Assembly (NCBI GenBank): GCA_032871835.1 | Contig: CM065297.1 | Coordinates: forward strand, 20,624,098-20,688,097 | Reading direction: 5' to 3' | Length of the DNA: 64,000 nucleotides | Source: Dipteronia dyeriana | Taxonomy: Eukaryota; Streptophyta; Magnoliopsida; Sapindales; Sapindaceae | In this document: positions 1 through 10,939 of the stretch, piece by piece | Position numbering within the stretch: the stretch's first letter is position 1 | Layout of the letters: each line of letters opens with the position of its first letter | Made by a program: the position numbers and the translations under genes | The notes under the pieces: model-generated | What the model was told of the DNA's origin: nothing | The model's input: the letters and a program-made list of their open reading frames with translations, nothing else | Database searches by the model: none

Positions 1-345
1 CTGCGGAACCAGATTGAGGCTTTGATAAGGGGAGGATGCTTGATAGAGTTCTTACAACAAGTCAGAGAGAACATTCAGATTGGAAGGGAGGTGCAAGACG
101 AAATCCGGGAACATCCTGAGAAGAGGAAAGGAGAGCAGGTTGACCTAATGCAATAGATTCAGGTAATACATACTATCAGCGGAGGTACCACTCTGGCCGG
201 CACCTCCAACAATTCTAGGAAAAACCATACAAGGAAGGTCCCTCTTACGGATGAAGGGCGGGATATCTTTAAGGTCAACCAGAGACTGACCAACCCCTCC
301 CAGCTGTCTTAGATCATCTTTACCGAAGCAGATGTTTTTAACACC
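1..345 (+). pseudogene. Ty3/gypsy gag C-terminal tail (broken)
   Basis: Frame 1 from base 1 reads like the end of a plant gypsy gag-pol polyprotein: an alpha-helical LRNQIEALIRGG start, a basic HPEKRK stretch and an ISGG motif, followed directly by the protease. Two in-frame TAG stops (154-156 and 310-312) interrupt the same frame that continues into the protease at 346. I see no zinc knuckle here; it would lie upstream. The call rests on frame continuity and resemblance to plant Tat/Athila gag tails. Confidence 0.6.
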
Positions 346-1167
346 ATGCAGCCACATGATGACCCCATGGTCATTACAGTACAAATTGTTGACTTCATGG
401 TGCACCGCGTGCTCATCGACACAGGTAGCAGCGTCGACGTTTTGTTCAAAGACACTTTGGAAAAACTAAACTTGAAGCAATGGTGCTACAACAGTTGTAC
501 TACTCCGTTATACGGTTTTATTGGGGACTCCATCACACCCGTAGGATCAAAAATCCTACCAGTGATCATCGGAGTAGTACCTCTCCAACAAAACATCATG
601 ACCGACTTCGTGGTGGTGGATACCCTGTCGGCCTACAACGCAATATTAGAGAGTCCATGCCTATCATCCCTGAAGGGGGTCCTGTCTATTTACCACAATG
701 TCCTGAAGTTCCCGGTAGGAGACAAGGTGGGAGAGGTTCGGGGTGATCAGCAAGCAGCTAGAAAATGCTACGCAGTGTCAGTTAACCCAGCAGCTCTAGC
801 TAAACAGCTCACCCAAGTAATGACTATCCCAGACGGGATAACCCCGCCACTAAACCTAGAAGACGCGGGCTCCACCAATTATCCTAAAGAAAGCCTTGTG
901 GTGCCCGACATGGAAGAACAGAGAAGGGAATGGGCCAGCGGCCACCCGGTCAATAAGTTAGAGGAGATTCCTATTCGACTAACTGATCCCTCAAAGATCG
1001 TCAAGATCGGAGCTACCCTTGAGCCAGGAATGAAAGAGGGCTTAATTAGGCTCCTCACGGAATTCAACGATATTTTCACCTGGAGTCATACGGAGATGAC
1101 GGGGATCCCGATGACAGTAGCTGCTCATCGACTGGCGGTGGATCCGACCTTCAAGCCCGTCAAATAG
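346..1167 (+). pseudogene. Ty3/gypsy aspartic protease and RT leader
   Basis: This 273-codon open segment has the retropepsin active site LIDTGSSVDVLF (residues about 22-33), where the DTG triad is intact. It is followed by the usual GFIGDSITPVG and FVVVDTLSAYNAILESP blocks and by GEVRGDQQAARKCY, all typical of plant Tat/Athila pol. The end (IFTWSHTEMTGIP) is the region that normally leads into the RT. A TAG at 1165-1167 stops the frame just before the RT. In a live element the protease would process the gag-pol polyprotein. Confidence 0.85.
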
Positions 1168-1986
1168 AAAAGGAGCCACTTTAACTCTGAAAGAAATGTG
1201 GCGGTTCAAAAAGAGGTGGATAAACTCATCCAGGCATGCTTCATTCGAGAAGCCCGCTACCCCGAATGGCTCGCCAACGTGGTCATGGTCACGAAGGCAA
1301 ATGAAAAGTGGTGCATGTGTGTGGACTACACCAACCTCAACCAGGCATGCCTGAATGACAGTTTTCCTCTGCCAAAAATTGATCAGTTGGTCGATTCCAC
1401 CTCCGGGAACAAGCTCCTGAGCTTCATGGATGCATTTTTCGGCTACAATCAGATTATGATGCATCCCGCGGACCAAGAAAAGACCAGTTTCATCACCGCG
1501 CAAGGCCTATACTGCTACAAGGTGGTGCCTTTCGGGCTCAAAAACGTTGGAGCTACTTACCAACGGTTAGTCAACAGTTTGTTCAAGTCCAAAATTGGAA
1601 GGTCGATGAAGGTGTATATCGATGATATGATCACTAAATCTTCGACCTCGGAATGCCACATGGACGACCTTCGTAGGACTTTCATGCTCCTAAGGGAAAA
1701 CCAGATGACGTTGAACCCTTCCAAATGCACCTTTGGTGTAACTGCGGGGAAGTTTCTAGGCTTCATGTTCCATGAGAGAGGCATAGAGGCTAACCCCGAA
1801 AAAATCATGGCTATCCTGGATCTAGAATCCCCCACATCTCTTAAACAGGTTCAAGCCTTGACCGATCAGGTAGCAGTGCTCAACATGTTCACCTTCCAGT
1901 CTACCGATAAGTGCCTACCATTCTTCAAAGCTGTCAAGCATAGAAGAAACGTGAAGTGGGATCAGGAGAGCGAACAGGCTTTCTAA
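1168..1986 (+). pseudogene. Ty3/gypsy reverse transcriptase domain
   Basis: The frame continues past the stop at 1165 into an RT palm: VDYTNLNQACLNDSFPLPKID, then LSFMDAFFGYNQI (first catalytic Asp), FGLKNVGATYQRLVN, and YIDDMITKS carrying the two catalytic Asp residues (more usually YVDD). Thumb and connection blocks with the SPTSLKQVQ motif follow. A TAA at 1984-1986 ends the frame. The catalytic residues survive but flanking stops disable the polyprotein. The family assignment is firm. Confidence 0.9.
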
Positions 1987-2555
1987 GCTTTGAAAAGATA
2001 CCAACAAGCTCTCCATTGTTGGTCAAGCCAAATACTGGGGAAGAGCTCCAAATATACTTGGCCATTTTAAAAACCGTTGTAAATGGGGCCTTGGTGAAGT
2101 AATGCGGGGATAGGATCCAGCGACCTATCTACTATATGATTCGCACGCTAACCAAGCCCGAAACGAACTATACTCTGCTGGAGAAGCTCGTTCATGCCTT
2201 GGTGACCTCGGTAAGGAATCTCCGTCCTTACTTTCATGCTCATTCAATAGCAGTGGTGACGGACCAACCCCTCCTTCAGTTCTTGCAAAGGCCGGATATT
2301 TTAGAAAGGCTGGTTCTATGGGCCCTAGAGCTTACCCATATCGATTTAAAGTATAAGCCTAGGACCACGATAAAAGCTCAAGCACTAGCGGACTTTGTAG
2401 CCGAGCTTTCAGTACCTTCAGATCAGGCAACCCCCGCGGTAACAGATGTCACCCTTGAGAGGATTCCAGAATCTGATAACTGGCCAGAAGGCTGCGAGTC
2501 ATGGACTCTCTACACTGACGGAGCTTCCGGCAATCTGAGGGAGGAGCGAGCATAG
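1987..2555 (+). pseudogene. RT connection and first RNase H domain
   Basis: After the stop at 1984 the homology jumps frame near 2020. It resumes as an RNase H-like stretch (YYMIRTLTKPETNYTLLEKL, then VVTDQPLLQFLQRPD and an ALADFVAEL end), open from 2136 to 2555. In Tat elements this is the ordinary retroviral-type RNase H fused to RT; the DQPL block is the usual TDHQPL region. At the end the first block of a second RNase H appears (SWTLYTDGAS), after which the frame is lost. Confidence 0.8.
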
Positions 2556-2900
2556 TCCTTATCCACCTAGAAGAAACTGAGTGCTGCCATTGTTTCATGT
2601 TCGAATTTAAAGCCACGAACAATGAAACGGAATACGAAGCCCTGCTAGCTGGGATAAAAGCTGCCATAGAGCTCGGGGTTGATTACCTGAATATCAAGAG
2701 CGACTCTTCACTAGCAGTCAACCAAGTTTCCTGGGATTATCAGGCCAAAGGGGATAACATGATCTCTTACTTGAAACTGGTGCAACAACTCAGGACCAGA
2801 TTTAGGGGATTCAAAATCGAGCAGATACTTCGACAGCTAAATCATCGGGCTGACATCCTAGACAAGATAGTTGCATATGGTGGCCAGACCCTACCTCACG
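2497..2900 (+). pseudogene. Second (archaeal-like) RNase H domain
   Basis: The segment starts with WTLYTDGASG (first Asp), shifts frame near 2545, and continues with NNETEYEALLAGI (catalytic Glu), IKSDSSLAVNQV (second Asp) and LNHRADILDKI (terminal Asp, with Asn-His before it). This D-E-D-D layout is that of the additional RNase H found in Tat-lineage plant retrotransposons, separate from the one next to RT. At least one frameshift separates the first motif from the rest, so the domain is not functional. Confidence 0.8.
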
Positions 2901-4213
2901 GAGTCCCTCTTCAAGTAATCCCCCTACCGAGCATTATGACTGGTAAGAAAGCTTATACCCTGGACCGACAACCATGTTGGATGGATCCAATAGCAGGATA
3001 TCTACAGGACGGGAAACTCCCCGGGGATCCCAACCAATCTAGGAGGGTTAAAAGGTTCTCGGTCCTGTATTGTATGGTGGATGGGCATTTATACCGAAGG
3101 GGAAAATCCCTTCCACTACTCCGATGTCTACACCCTGAAGATGCCAAGTGGGCTTTAATAGAGGTTTATTCCGGGGAATGCGTGAACCATATTGGTGGAG
3201 AGGTCTTGGCATATCAGGTTCTCTGCATGGGGTATTACTTGCCTACCATCCATCAAGATACTAAGAACTTGGTGCAAACCTGCGAGGCAAGCTAGAAGGC
3301 CGTAAATTTGAGTCACCTCGTTCTTGAGCGTTTGTCATCCCTTAGCTCGCCATACCCCTTTGCTATGTGAGGAGTCGATTTGATTAGACCACTTTCTACA
3401 GCTCCAGGACAGGTCAAGCACGCTATCGTAGCGATTGATTACTTTACAAGATGGGTTGAAGCTGGACCACTGCCTCAGATATTGGAAGAGAATAAACAAG
3501 GTTCATCAAGACCAATGTATTTTACAGGTTTGGAACCCCTCTTACCATCATAACCAACCTCGGAAAATAGTTCGACAATGGACGATTCAGAGATTTCTAC
3601 CAAGGTTTGGGAATCGACCTTCTGTTTGCTTCAGTAGCCCACCCTCAGACCAATGGTTTGGTAGAATCCATAAACAAAACCATCAAGAAGTTGTTGGAGA
3701 AAAAGCTACAACAAAAGAAAGGCATATGGGCAGAATAGCGTCCTGAGGTTCATTGGGCTTACCGCACTACAAGGAGAACAGCTACCGGGGAAACGCCCTA
3801 CTTGCTGGCCTTCGGGGTTGAAGCAATCCTACCTATAGAGCACAAGTTGACCTCCTTTAGAGTCCAATGATTTGAACCGGGAAGCAATGAAAGCAAGCTC
3901 TGAGCTAGCTTTAACCTCCGGGAAGAAAAACAAGATCGAATAGCTGAAAAGGTAGCAATCTACCAAGGCAGGATTGCCAGGTACTTCAATAAGAGGGTTA
4001 AAACCCGAAGCTTCAAAGAAGGGGATCTGGTCCTCAGGAAAGTCACATTGAACACTAAGAAGAGGTCAGACGGGGCCTAGGGCCCAATTGGAAAAGACCC
4101 TACCTAATAAAGATGGTGATTCGTAATAGGTCGTACAAGCTTGAGGATATGGATGGCCAACTCATAGACCATACTTGGAATGCGGATCACCTAAGGAAAT
4201 TCTACCTTTGAAC
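2901..4213 (+). pseudogene. Ty3/gypsy integrase, multiply frameshifted
   Basis: The N-terminal zinc-binding region is recognisable (HPEDAK..., VNHIGGEVLAYQ, GYYLPTIHQD, VQTCEAS), but the frame stops at 3293-3295, where a second Cys would follow. The core is scattered over frames: GVDLIRPL and AIVAIDYFTRWVEAGPL near 3373-3470, then broken pieces of the second Asp and Glu regions. The C-terminal part near 3960-4210 (ARYFNKRV-like, then the DLVLRKV block) is also in several frames. Decay is heavier here than in RT. Confidence 0.75.
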
Positions 4214-4419
4214 AGGGGACTCATGAGCAAGTAACCTATGACTAGCTTCTTTTATTTTTTCTTCTGACAGTATTGTACTTCATCTTCCATATCAATAAAG
4301 CTTGCCTTTTCCTGTTTACTCCTTCTTCAACTATGTCCTACAATGATTTGGGTCTACGTGGAAAGTTTCAACATTATCGCCTCAAGACTAGGGGTAAGCC
4401 GGGGAAGCCCCCTCGCTAC

Positions 4420-4870
4420 TCCTGATGCCTAGGCCGAGCACCACCACCCCACCAAGAAGGGTCTGAGTGTAAGAGCATAATTTCCATCCAGATCTCGAGA
4501 CCAGGAAATAGCTAGATAGCCCTCCTGATGCCTTGGTCGGGCTACCACCCCCAAGAAGGATCTGAGTGTAAGAGCATAGTTGCCATCCAGATCTCAAGAC
4601 CGGGAAATAGCTAGATAGCCCTCCTAATGCCTTGGTCGGGCTACCACCCCCAAGAAGGATCTGAGTGTAAGAGTATAGTTGCCATCCAGATCTCAAGACC
4701 AGGAAATAGCTAGATAGCCCTCATGATGCCTTGGTCGGCCTACCACCCCTAAGAAGGATCTGAGTGTAAGAGCATAGTAGCCATCCAAATCTCAAGACTA
4801 GGAAATAGCTAGATAGGCCTCATGATGCCTTGGTCGGGCTACCGTTCCCCCCAAGAAGGAATCGAGCTTG
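4420..4870. repeat. 99-bp tandem repeat in the gypsy spacer
   Basis: About four and a half copies of a 99-bp unit, with shared blocks such as AAGGATCTGAGTGTAAGAGC and TGCCTTGGTCGGGCTACCAC. Because 99 is a multiple of three, the minus strand stays open across copies and gives a spurious 102-codon ORF. The array lies between the end of pol and the antisense ORF, a region known to grow tandem repeats in Tat-type elements. Confidence 0.9.
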
Positions 4871-5400
4871 AAAGCGCAGAAACCCTTCTAATCCCAAACC
4901 TAAGAAGGGGGCTAAACAGGTCTTTACTTAATGTTCTACTTGGGCTACAGCCCCCCAAAGGAGCTCGGGGATAGAGGGCTCGATTTACTTAAAATGCTCT
5001 TGTTATTTCACTAGTTCTCCTTGATACAGGGTTACTTACTACAGCAGACCCACAATCAAACAAGGGGACTGTCAGCTGAAGAAGTTGAGCTAAGAGTTTC
5101 ATTAGTATGGGGACTCAATGTTGATAACCTTTTTTCTTATCTTGTTATTTCCCCAAAGATAGCTCGTTTCGATATAAAAGCTTGACCTAGAGGAAGACCA
5201 AGCAAGTACATGCAAGCCAGAGTTAGATCTGAGATTAAAATTTTATTATCAAGTAAGGGAACCTATCCCCCAACAAGGCTACGACAAGCAAGAGGGGCCC
5301 AATCCCTGGTTTCGGGCTACAAAAGAAAATTAGTAAAAGATCAAACACAATTGAAGATGGAATGCCCACCCCCTTTTTCGGGCATTTAAAATAGATTACA
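4871..5400. other. Gypsy spacer between tandem repeat and antisense ORF
   Basis: No convincing ORF on either strand. The text still carries the style of the preceding repeats (GGGCTACAGCCCCC, GAGCTCGGGGATAG). It ends in sequence 3' of the antisense ORF, where any polyadenylation signal for that minus-strand transcript should be. Confidence 0.5.
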
Positions 5401-6305
5401 TGAGAAAGAAATCAAGCTTCTTCGACTTCCTGAGGACCTCCAGCCTCCTCGTCTACAGAATGAACCTCGTCCTCTGCTCCCCTCTCCGGTCGCGGCTCGG
5501 CCTGGTCAGTTGCATCAGCCGTCTCCGCAGCCTCGAAGTCAACAGGATCCTCCTCCATGATTTCATTGATCACCACCATAACTTCAGGCGGTATAGCTGC
5601 ATCAAGAAGGCTGGTCATCGACTCAGGCACGTTCCCGCCTTCTGTTGCTTCCATTCTTAAGAGCACTGCGGGGGGATCTCGGGCTTGTGTAAGGACTTCT
5701 TTTAGCTCCTTATTATGAATCCCCTTCGAGGATTCACCAAGACCAGATGCTGGAAAGATTGGAACAGAAGGAGGCAGATCTGGCACCTCCAACTGCTTCT
5801 CAGCTCCCTCCCTGAAGGACCAGCTTCATCAGTATCGGGGCAAGACATCTCCGCAGCCCGTGACATGACCTTTTCTCTATCCCAGCCAGCGATGCTAGAG
5901 AGATCAAATGGGGGAGGAAGAGCCTCTGCAACCTGATAGGAGGCATAGAAATACCCCTCGCTAAAAGAGGCTTCCACTTCGACTTGGAGTTGGGTAATTC
6001 GAGCCTACAAGATTTGGTTCTCAGCATCTAGGGCCTTCGCCTCTTTCCTCCAGTCATCTCGCTGGCTAGCCGGCCGCTTCGACAGGAGAATCTCCTGATC
6101 AAAAGCCTGCTTCAGCCTCTCATGGTCGTATTGAAGCTCAGCTAGCTGCGTCTCCATTCCTTGTTGCCTGGAGGTCATCTCCTGGACTAGGGTCTGAGCC
6201 CGTGCAAGTAACCCCATAGCTCGCTCAGCTTCAGCCTCAGCCTTGGCTGCCAGATCACGGAGGAAGGCTACCTGATGCCCCATGGCCACCTGAAACTTGA
6301 AAGTC

Positions 6306-6374
6306 TGCCAAGGAAAATCATGTTAGAAAATGACAAGTCAAGCAGATGAATGAAAAAGTAAAAGCGACAATTAC
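6306..6374 (-). other. Intron 2 of the antisense ORF (69 bp)
   Basis: On the minus strand the donor is GCCAAG|GTAATTG and the acceptor TCCTTGGCAG|ACTTTC. The following exon opens into the coiled-coil segment (FKFQVAMGHQVAFLRDL). The size is close to the minimum usual for plant introns. Confidence 0.7.
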
Positions 6375-6905
6375 CTTGGCTAGAAGGGCAGACCCTTTGG
6401 TGATCAAGATTTCCACGGGCATCGCGGTCATCCTAGAATGCCCGCCTCCTGGAAAAAATGAGACAAATTGCTTCAGGACCTCGTCCTGACCAGCAAAGCT
6501 CGATTGCTGGTGGGGGCGAGAAGGGGCGGCCTCAGAAATATCGGTATCTGGTTCCCTGGGAACCTCGACTACCCGGGATACAACCGGATCTGCAGAGAGG
6601 GGTTACGTGACTCGGGGAGCATCGTTTGGAGCAGTAATTACTAGAGAAGTGGCAGGAACAGACTTATTGATGACTTGGGAGGCAGATCTTCCTCATTTTA
6701 GAGCCTTCGCAGCTCGAGATGCCAGAAAAGCCATCTTGGACTTCACTTGGGAATGAGAGGGGGAAGGAACGAACGGAGCAGCTACCTAAGTGGTTGACCC
6801 CTCCTTCTTTGGAACAGCTGGAGAGAGCTCCCGGGGATGATCTGGATGGAGGAGGAGGTATCACAGCTTGTAGGGCTTCGCGAGAAGCTGGAGCAACAAC
6901 AAACA

Positions 6906-6986
6906 CTGTTAGAGAAAAGAATCAAAATCATCATAACTGAACCATCCAGTAAAAAAAACAACAACAAGATAGATCGAGATACTTAC
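6906..6986 (-). other. Intron 1 of the antisense ORF (81 bp)
   Basis: On the minus strand the donor is CTCTC|GTAAGT and the acceptor CTCTAACAG|TGTTTG, with a pyrimidine-rich tract before the acceptor. Flanking exons read ...QQISGATSR and VVAPASREALQAV. The intron removes stops lying between them. Confidence 0.75.
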
Positions 6987-8154
6987 GAGAGGTAGCACCG
7001 GATATCTGTTGGTACCTATTTACCCTGCGGGGATCAAAGAGGTCGGCGGTCGGAAACTTCAGATTCAAGTAGTTTTGAGCTATGATGGTCTTCAGCCAAG
7101 CTTCAGACTCATCGGGCAAGGAATCCCGACCCAGGTGGGTTTATCACTAAAGGCGGTGAGAACCTCGAGCTCATGGCCACCGATGAAGACGGAGCTCCCC
7201 CAGTCTCCCCCCGCCAATACCCATTCTTCTTTCCAAGCGGGGTCCTTCTTTGAAGCCCCGAGAATGATAAAATTGAACCTATTCTTAGCCTTAGCATAGA
7301 ATTGGCCTCGTGGGACTCCTGCCAGGCTACCAATCTAGAAAAGAAAGGTGAGCTTCTCAGCCCCGGGCTCCTTGGTTACGCCACTCAGCTCGTACAATAC
7401 CAGGAAGCCGATTAGATGCCTCCAAAAGCCGGGCTTTAGTTGAAGCGGAGCCAGCTGAAGGGCATTGAGAGCCCGCCGAAAGGTGGGGTGAAGAGGGAGC
7501 CTCACCCCGCTCTCAAAAGCCACGACGTGGATAGGAAGCACCCCTTTGGGTGGGCTAAAAATATCGTAGTTCCAACGGGGGAAAGTTAGAGAAACAGGTA
7601 TCAGGAATACCATACTTGTCCCGTAGACGGTCGATCGACTGAGGGTCGACAGTAGAGTTAGGGATGACCCTGGGTTCGAAAGGAAGGGTTATCACTGGAG
7701 GAAGCTCCACCACTGTGACTTGAGCCCTCTTGACTGCATCTTATCTCTCCTTGATGTCAGAGTCTTCGTCGACTGGGTTCAGAGGATTGTCAGGTCGGTT
7801 TGAAAAGCTAGAGCCGATAGAAGCGTTCCTGTTAGAACGACGGCGCTGGCGGAGGGGGGGAAATTACTTGTCGCTTGAAATCCCTCTTACCAGCTTAAGA
7901 GGAGCTAGGTTAGGGCCTCTGGAGCCCTCCACCAAGGCATCAACCCTATCTGTGGAAGTCGACATTGATGGGCAAGAGAGATGAGAAAGCAGGGAATAAG
8001 AAATTTGAAAGTTTGAAAATTTGAGGAAGGATGAAGAAAGTGACAGTCAGGCCGGGCTTAAATAGAGGTTTATTAGAGATATCCTCGGAAAGATCACCTG
8101 GAGCCGTAATACAGCTATTTTTTCTTCGAATAACACTCAGTTTCAAATTCAAAA

Positions 8155-9015
8155 TGTTGGGTAGTTAATGAGGAAAATTCGCTCTCATTAATTATCTTGA
8201 TGGCAAAAAACTTTCTCAACTAAACAAGGAATCTGACTCCAACCTCAACTCTACCATTGATGTTCAAGTCAGAGGAGACTTCAGTTAATAGTGAAATTTG
8301 GCCAGGGATCAAAGAGAAATTTTCCACCCATAATAGACAATCATGAAGTCCGGAAAGACCGTAAAGCTACCCCACAGAATCAAGAAAGTCCGGTTCGGTT
8401 TCAAAGCTACCAGAAGACAAGTCAAGCGCGACCGGGATGAGCCCTTATAAGAGTACTGGAAGCAGGGCTTCTCCAGGCCATCTATCGGGGAACCTCGGCT
8501 CTGAGGTCGAGCTCCATAACCGCCCCGTAGATGCCAAGGGAAGTCTCTAAGCTCAAGAGAGCTTCGAAAGAAGCCCAGAAACCTCTTCAGAAGCCTGTTG
8601 TCCTTGGTGGATATAAAGGAAGAATCACGCCTATATCTACACTACCCCAGCTACCTCCCAAGAGGGTCTACAAGAGCACCTCAAGCCCCCAATGGTCAGG
8701 GAAAATCCATTTTAAGCTTCTAAGAACAGAGCCAGAGCAGGGATCTACCTCGCTCTCCGGAGCAACAGGCAGCTGGCAGGGTGACCTCCATAAAGATTCA
8801 TGGCACGAGTACACACAGGATCGTCTCCACGTAATATTTACATGCACGTCAAGAGTTTGATTCAAATAAGGGATTAAACTTATCTCCGTCAACGATATCA
8901 TCAAATCCCGTAACAATTCAAATTCAAATTCAAATAACGAATCCTGCCCAGTAAGGAGGGAACGGATTCATGGGATCACGGTAACGTATTCGTGAACTAA
9001 AAACCTACTTGGACG

Positions 9016-9114
<99 letters not shown>

Positions 9115-9458
9115 GCCAAGCATGGTAGAAAAGAAGAAAAAAGAGGGAGGACGAACAACAGAGACAGAAAATCATAAACAACAGATATACACGTAGAAGG
9201 AGGGCCTAAATTCTGGATTCAGAACATGGTCACCTTCATCTCCACTATTCGACAGGCACCGAGTTGCCACCACCCTACACCTCTGAGAGACTGTGAGCAA
9301 ACAAGAGAGTTATTTGTATCTTAAAGCAATATATCAATAAAAAAGCTCTCATTTATTGTTATTATATTTCAGCCACTCGTCTCTCTCTTAACTAGGTCAG
9401 GAACCAACGGTACCGACCCCGGCCACCACTTTCGTGGTAGTGGTCTAGGGTGTTAACA
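8155..9458 (+). repeat. Candidate 3' LTR of the gypsy element
   Basis: TGTTGG at 8155 and TTAACA at 9453-9458 give TG...CA ends about 1.3 kb apart, at the expected place 3' of the antisense ORF. CAATAAAA near 9337 could be a polyadenylation signal. The partner 5' LTR is outside the window and no clear polypurine tract precedes 8155, so both ends are inferred. Confidence 0.4.
9016..9112. repeat. (AT)n(GT)n compound microsatellite
   Basis: An AT run followed by about 38 GT units, broken once near 9070. It lies inside the candidate gypsy LTR. Long alternating purine-pyrimidine tracts such as this can adopt Z-DNA. Confidence 0.95.
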
Positions 9459-10934
9459 GGAATTTCTCATCTCTAGCAAATTTCCCGTCAACAGAAAGTT
9501 TGTTCCGTATGGATTGATGTATTGATTACCGAAATTTATCAATTTAACTATTATTTAGACAACCGAAATCAATATGGTTACGATTGCTTTATTCTAATTT
9601 AAATTAAAGCAAATTACATTTCTAATGCAATAAATGAAACTAAATAAGCAAGCAAGCAAACTCAAACACTTGGATGCAAATATATGTGAATGAGGCTAAG
9701 ACCTTTGAATCCACCTATCCAATTCTCATCAATTTTTAGGCACATCATTAAAATAAAATGTGCAAGTGTGTATGTGGATTCGTGATACCCTCAATTAATC
9801 TCTACCCTCTCTCAAGTGATAAAGACAATATTCACACGCACCAACAACCTATTTCTCAATGGTTATCCGAATTACTTGTGAATTCATTAAGATTTAAGGC
9901 ACACAAATAAATCCTAGAGGCTAGCATCGCATTTCTATCTTACCAACACCTATCACTCATTTCATAGAGCACATTTTGTGCTTCTTCTCTCGGTGCATCA
10001 CACAACAACCAAATAATTACCAAATGCTAGCTACACTCTTGATAATGATTAAGAACATGAAATAAATGTACACAACACAAGCAATAGTGATAAAGTGATG
10101 GCCTTCATTGATCATTCATGAAATAAGTTTCATCCTGACCTTAGCCAAGATGGATTTAGTTCATGTTACAAGACATGGATACAAAAGATGTGATTTTTAT
10201 ATAAGCCATAATCAATTACAAGTGCTAAATGAAAAATAGAAAGGTTAAGAATAAACTAAGTCTGGATCTCTTCTCTCTTGGTTGGTTGAAAGTGCTTGAC
10301 TTACTCCTTCTCTTGATGCTCCCATCTATGCTCCAAGGTTAAGTTTTGATGGTGGGTAACAGTGGGGAAGTTGGATAGTTGGTGTTTAGTAGAGTGGATT
10401 TGATGTTTGGTAGAGCATATTTGATGTTTGGATGATGGATTGGAGGTTTGATGAAGTGATTTGGTGGTTTTGAGAGATAAAGATGTGTTCTTAGAGTTTT
10501 TGGGTTAAAAGGTCATGCTAGAGATCCCTAAGAATGAGATGAACTGACGTATTTATAGGGTGTGGGAATTAGTGCACGAAAACTTAGAAATTTTACTGAT
10601 GTGGTTTCTTTGTGCAGTAAGTGCACAATACACTTTAACGCACGAACTGTGCAACTCTTTTGGACCAATTGTGTTATACATGCTTACGCTTTAGCACACG
10701 AACTGCATAACTTTTTTGGAGCAAATGCGCTATACGTGTGCACTACACTTTAACGCACGAACATCACAAAGTTGTCTTCATTCTTCAACAGCTTCCATTC
10801 AGCTTTGATTTCTTCCAATTTTGGACAAACACCCTTAGACATCTATTATGGTCTGCACAAGCTTATTTAGCCATTAAATACAATGGTTTTACCTAAAAAA
10901 TGAAAACAAATGATAGGGAAAAGGGGCTATAACA
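9459..10934 (-). repeat. Athila-like Ty3/gypsy LTR (solo or truncated)
   Basis: Read on the minus strand it starts TGTTATAGCCCCTTTTCCC and ends in ...AATTCCTGTTAACA, matching the general look of plant Athila-type LTRs (start block, then ATCAAAGCTGAATGGAAGC, and a tail ending CTGTTAACA). The left end overlaps the palindrome TGTTAACA (9451-9458), which is also where the Tat LTR would end. No target duplication was found. It abuts the MULE transposase fragment on the right. No coding region is visible. Confidence 0.45.
10622..10765. repeat. Imperfect ~58-bp tandem repeat
   Basis: About 2.4 copies of a unit with the blocks CACTTTAACGCACGAACTG and AACTTTTTTGGAGCAAATG. It lies inside the Athila-like LTR. 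Confidence 0.7.
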
Positions 10935-10939
10935 AGTAT

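Larger units (their letters stand above)
5412..7965 (-). pseudogene. Antisense ORF of Tat element (gypsy-type transposon protein)
   Basis: Read on the minus strand from ATG at 7965 (MSTSTDRVDALVEG...). A mid-part resembling the Pfam putative gypsy-type transposon domain includes VVAFESGVRLPLHPTFR, FWRHLIGFLVLY and KNRFNFIILGASKKDPAWK. A coiled-coil region (about 6289-6010, rich in AKAEAEAERAMGLLARAQ) and an acidic tail follow. Two well-formed introns (6906-6986 and 6306-6374) join the parts. Damage: stops near the start (after GISSDK), after KER and at 6005-6007 (TAG), plus frameshifts near 7610, near 7110 and near 5800. The product's role is unknown in the lineage. It is encoded opposite to gag-pol, probably from a promoter in or next to the 3' LTR. 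Confidence 0.75.
1..9458 (+). mobile_element. Truncated Tat-lineage Ty3/gypsy retrotransposon
   Basis: The order is gag tail, aspartic protease, RT, RNase H, a second RNase H-like domain, integrase, tandem-repeat spacer, antisense ORF, then a candidate 3' LTR. A second RNase H and an extra antisense ORF between pol and the 3' LTR are known marks of the Tat (Ogre/Retand) lineage of plant Ty3/gypsy elements. The 5' LTR and most of gag lie outside the window. Every coding part has stops or frameshifts, so the copy is dead. The 3' limit rests only on TG...CA ends and is approximate. Confidence 0.85.

Noticed and set aside
4388..4696. 102-codon minus-strand ORF with repeating RSGWQLYSYTQ units
   Set aside because: It is the translation of the 99-bp tandem repeat in a gypsy spacer. 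The unit length being a multiple of three explains the open frame.
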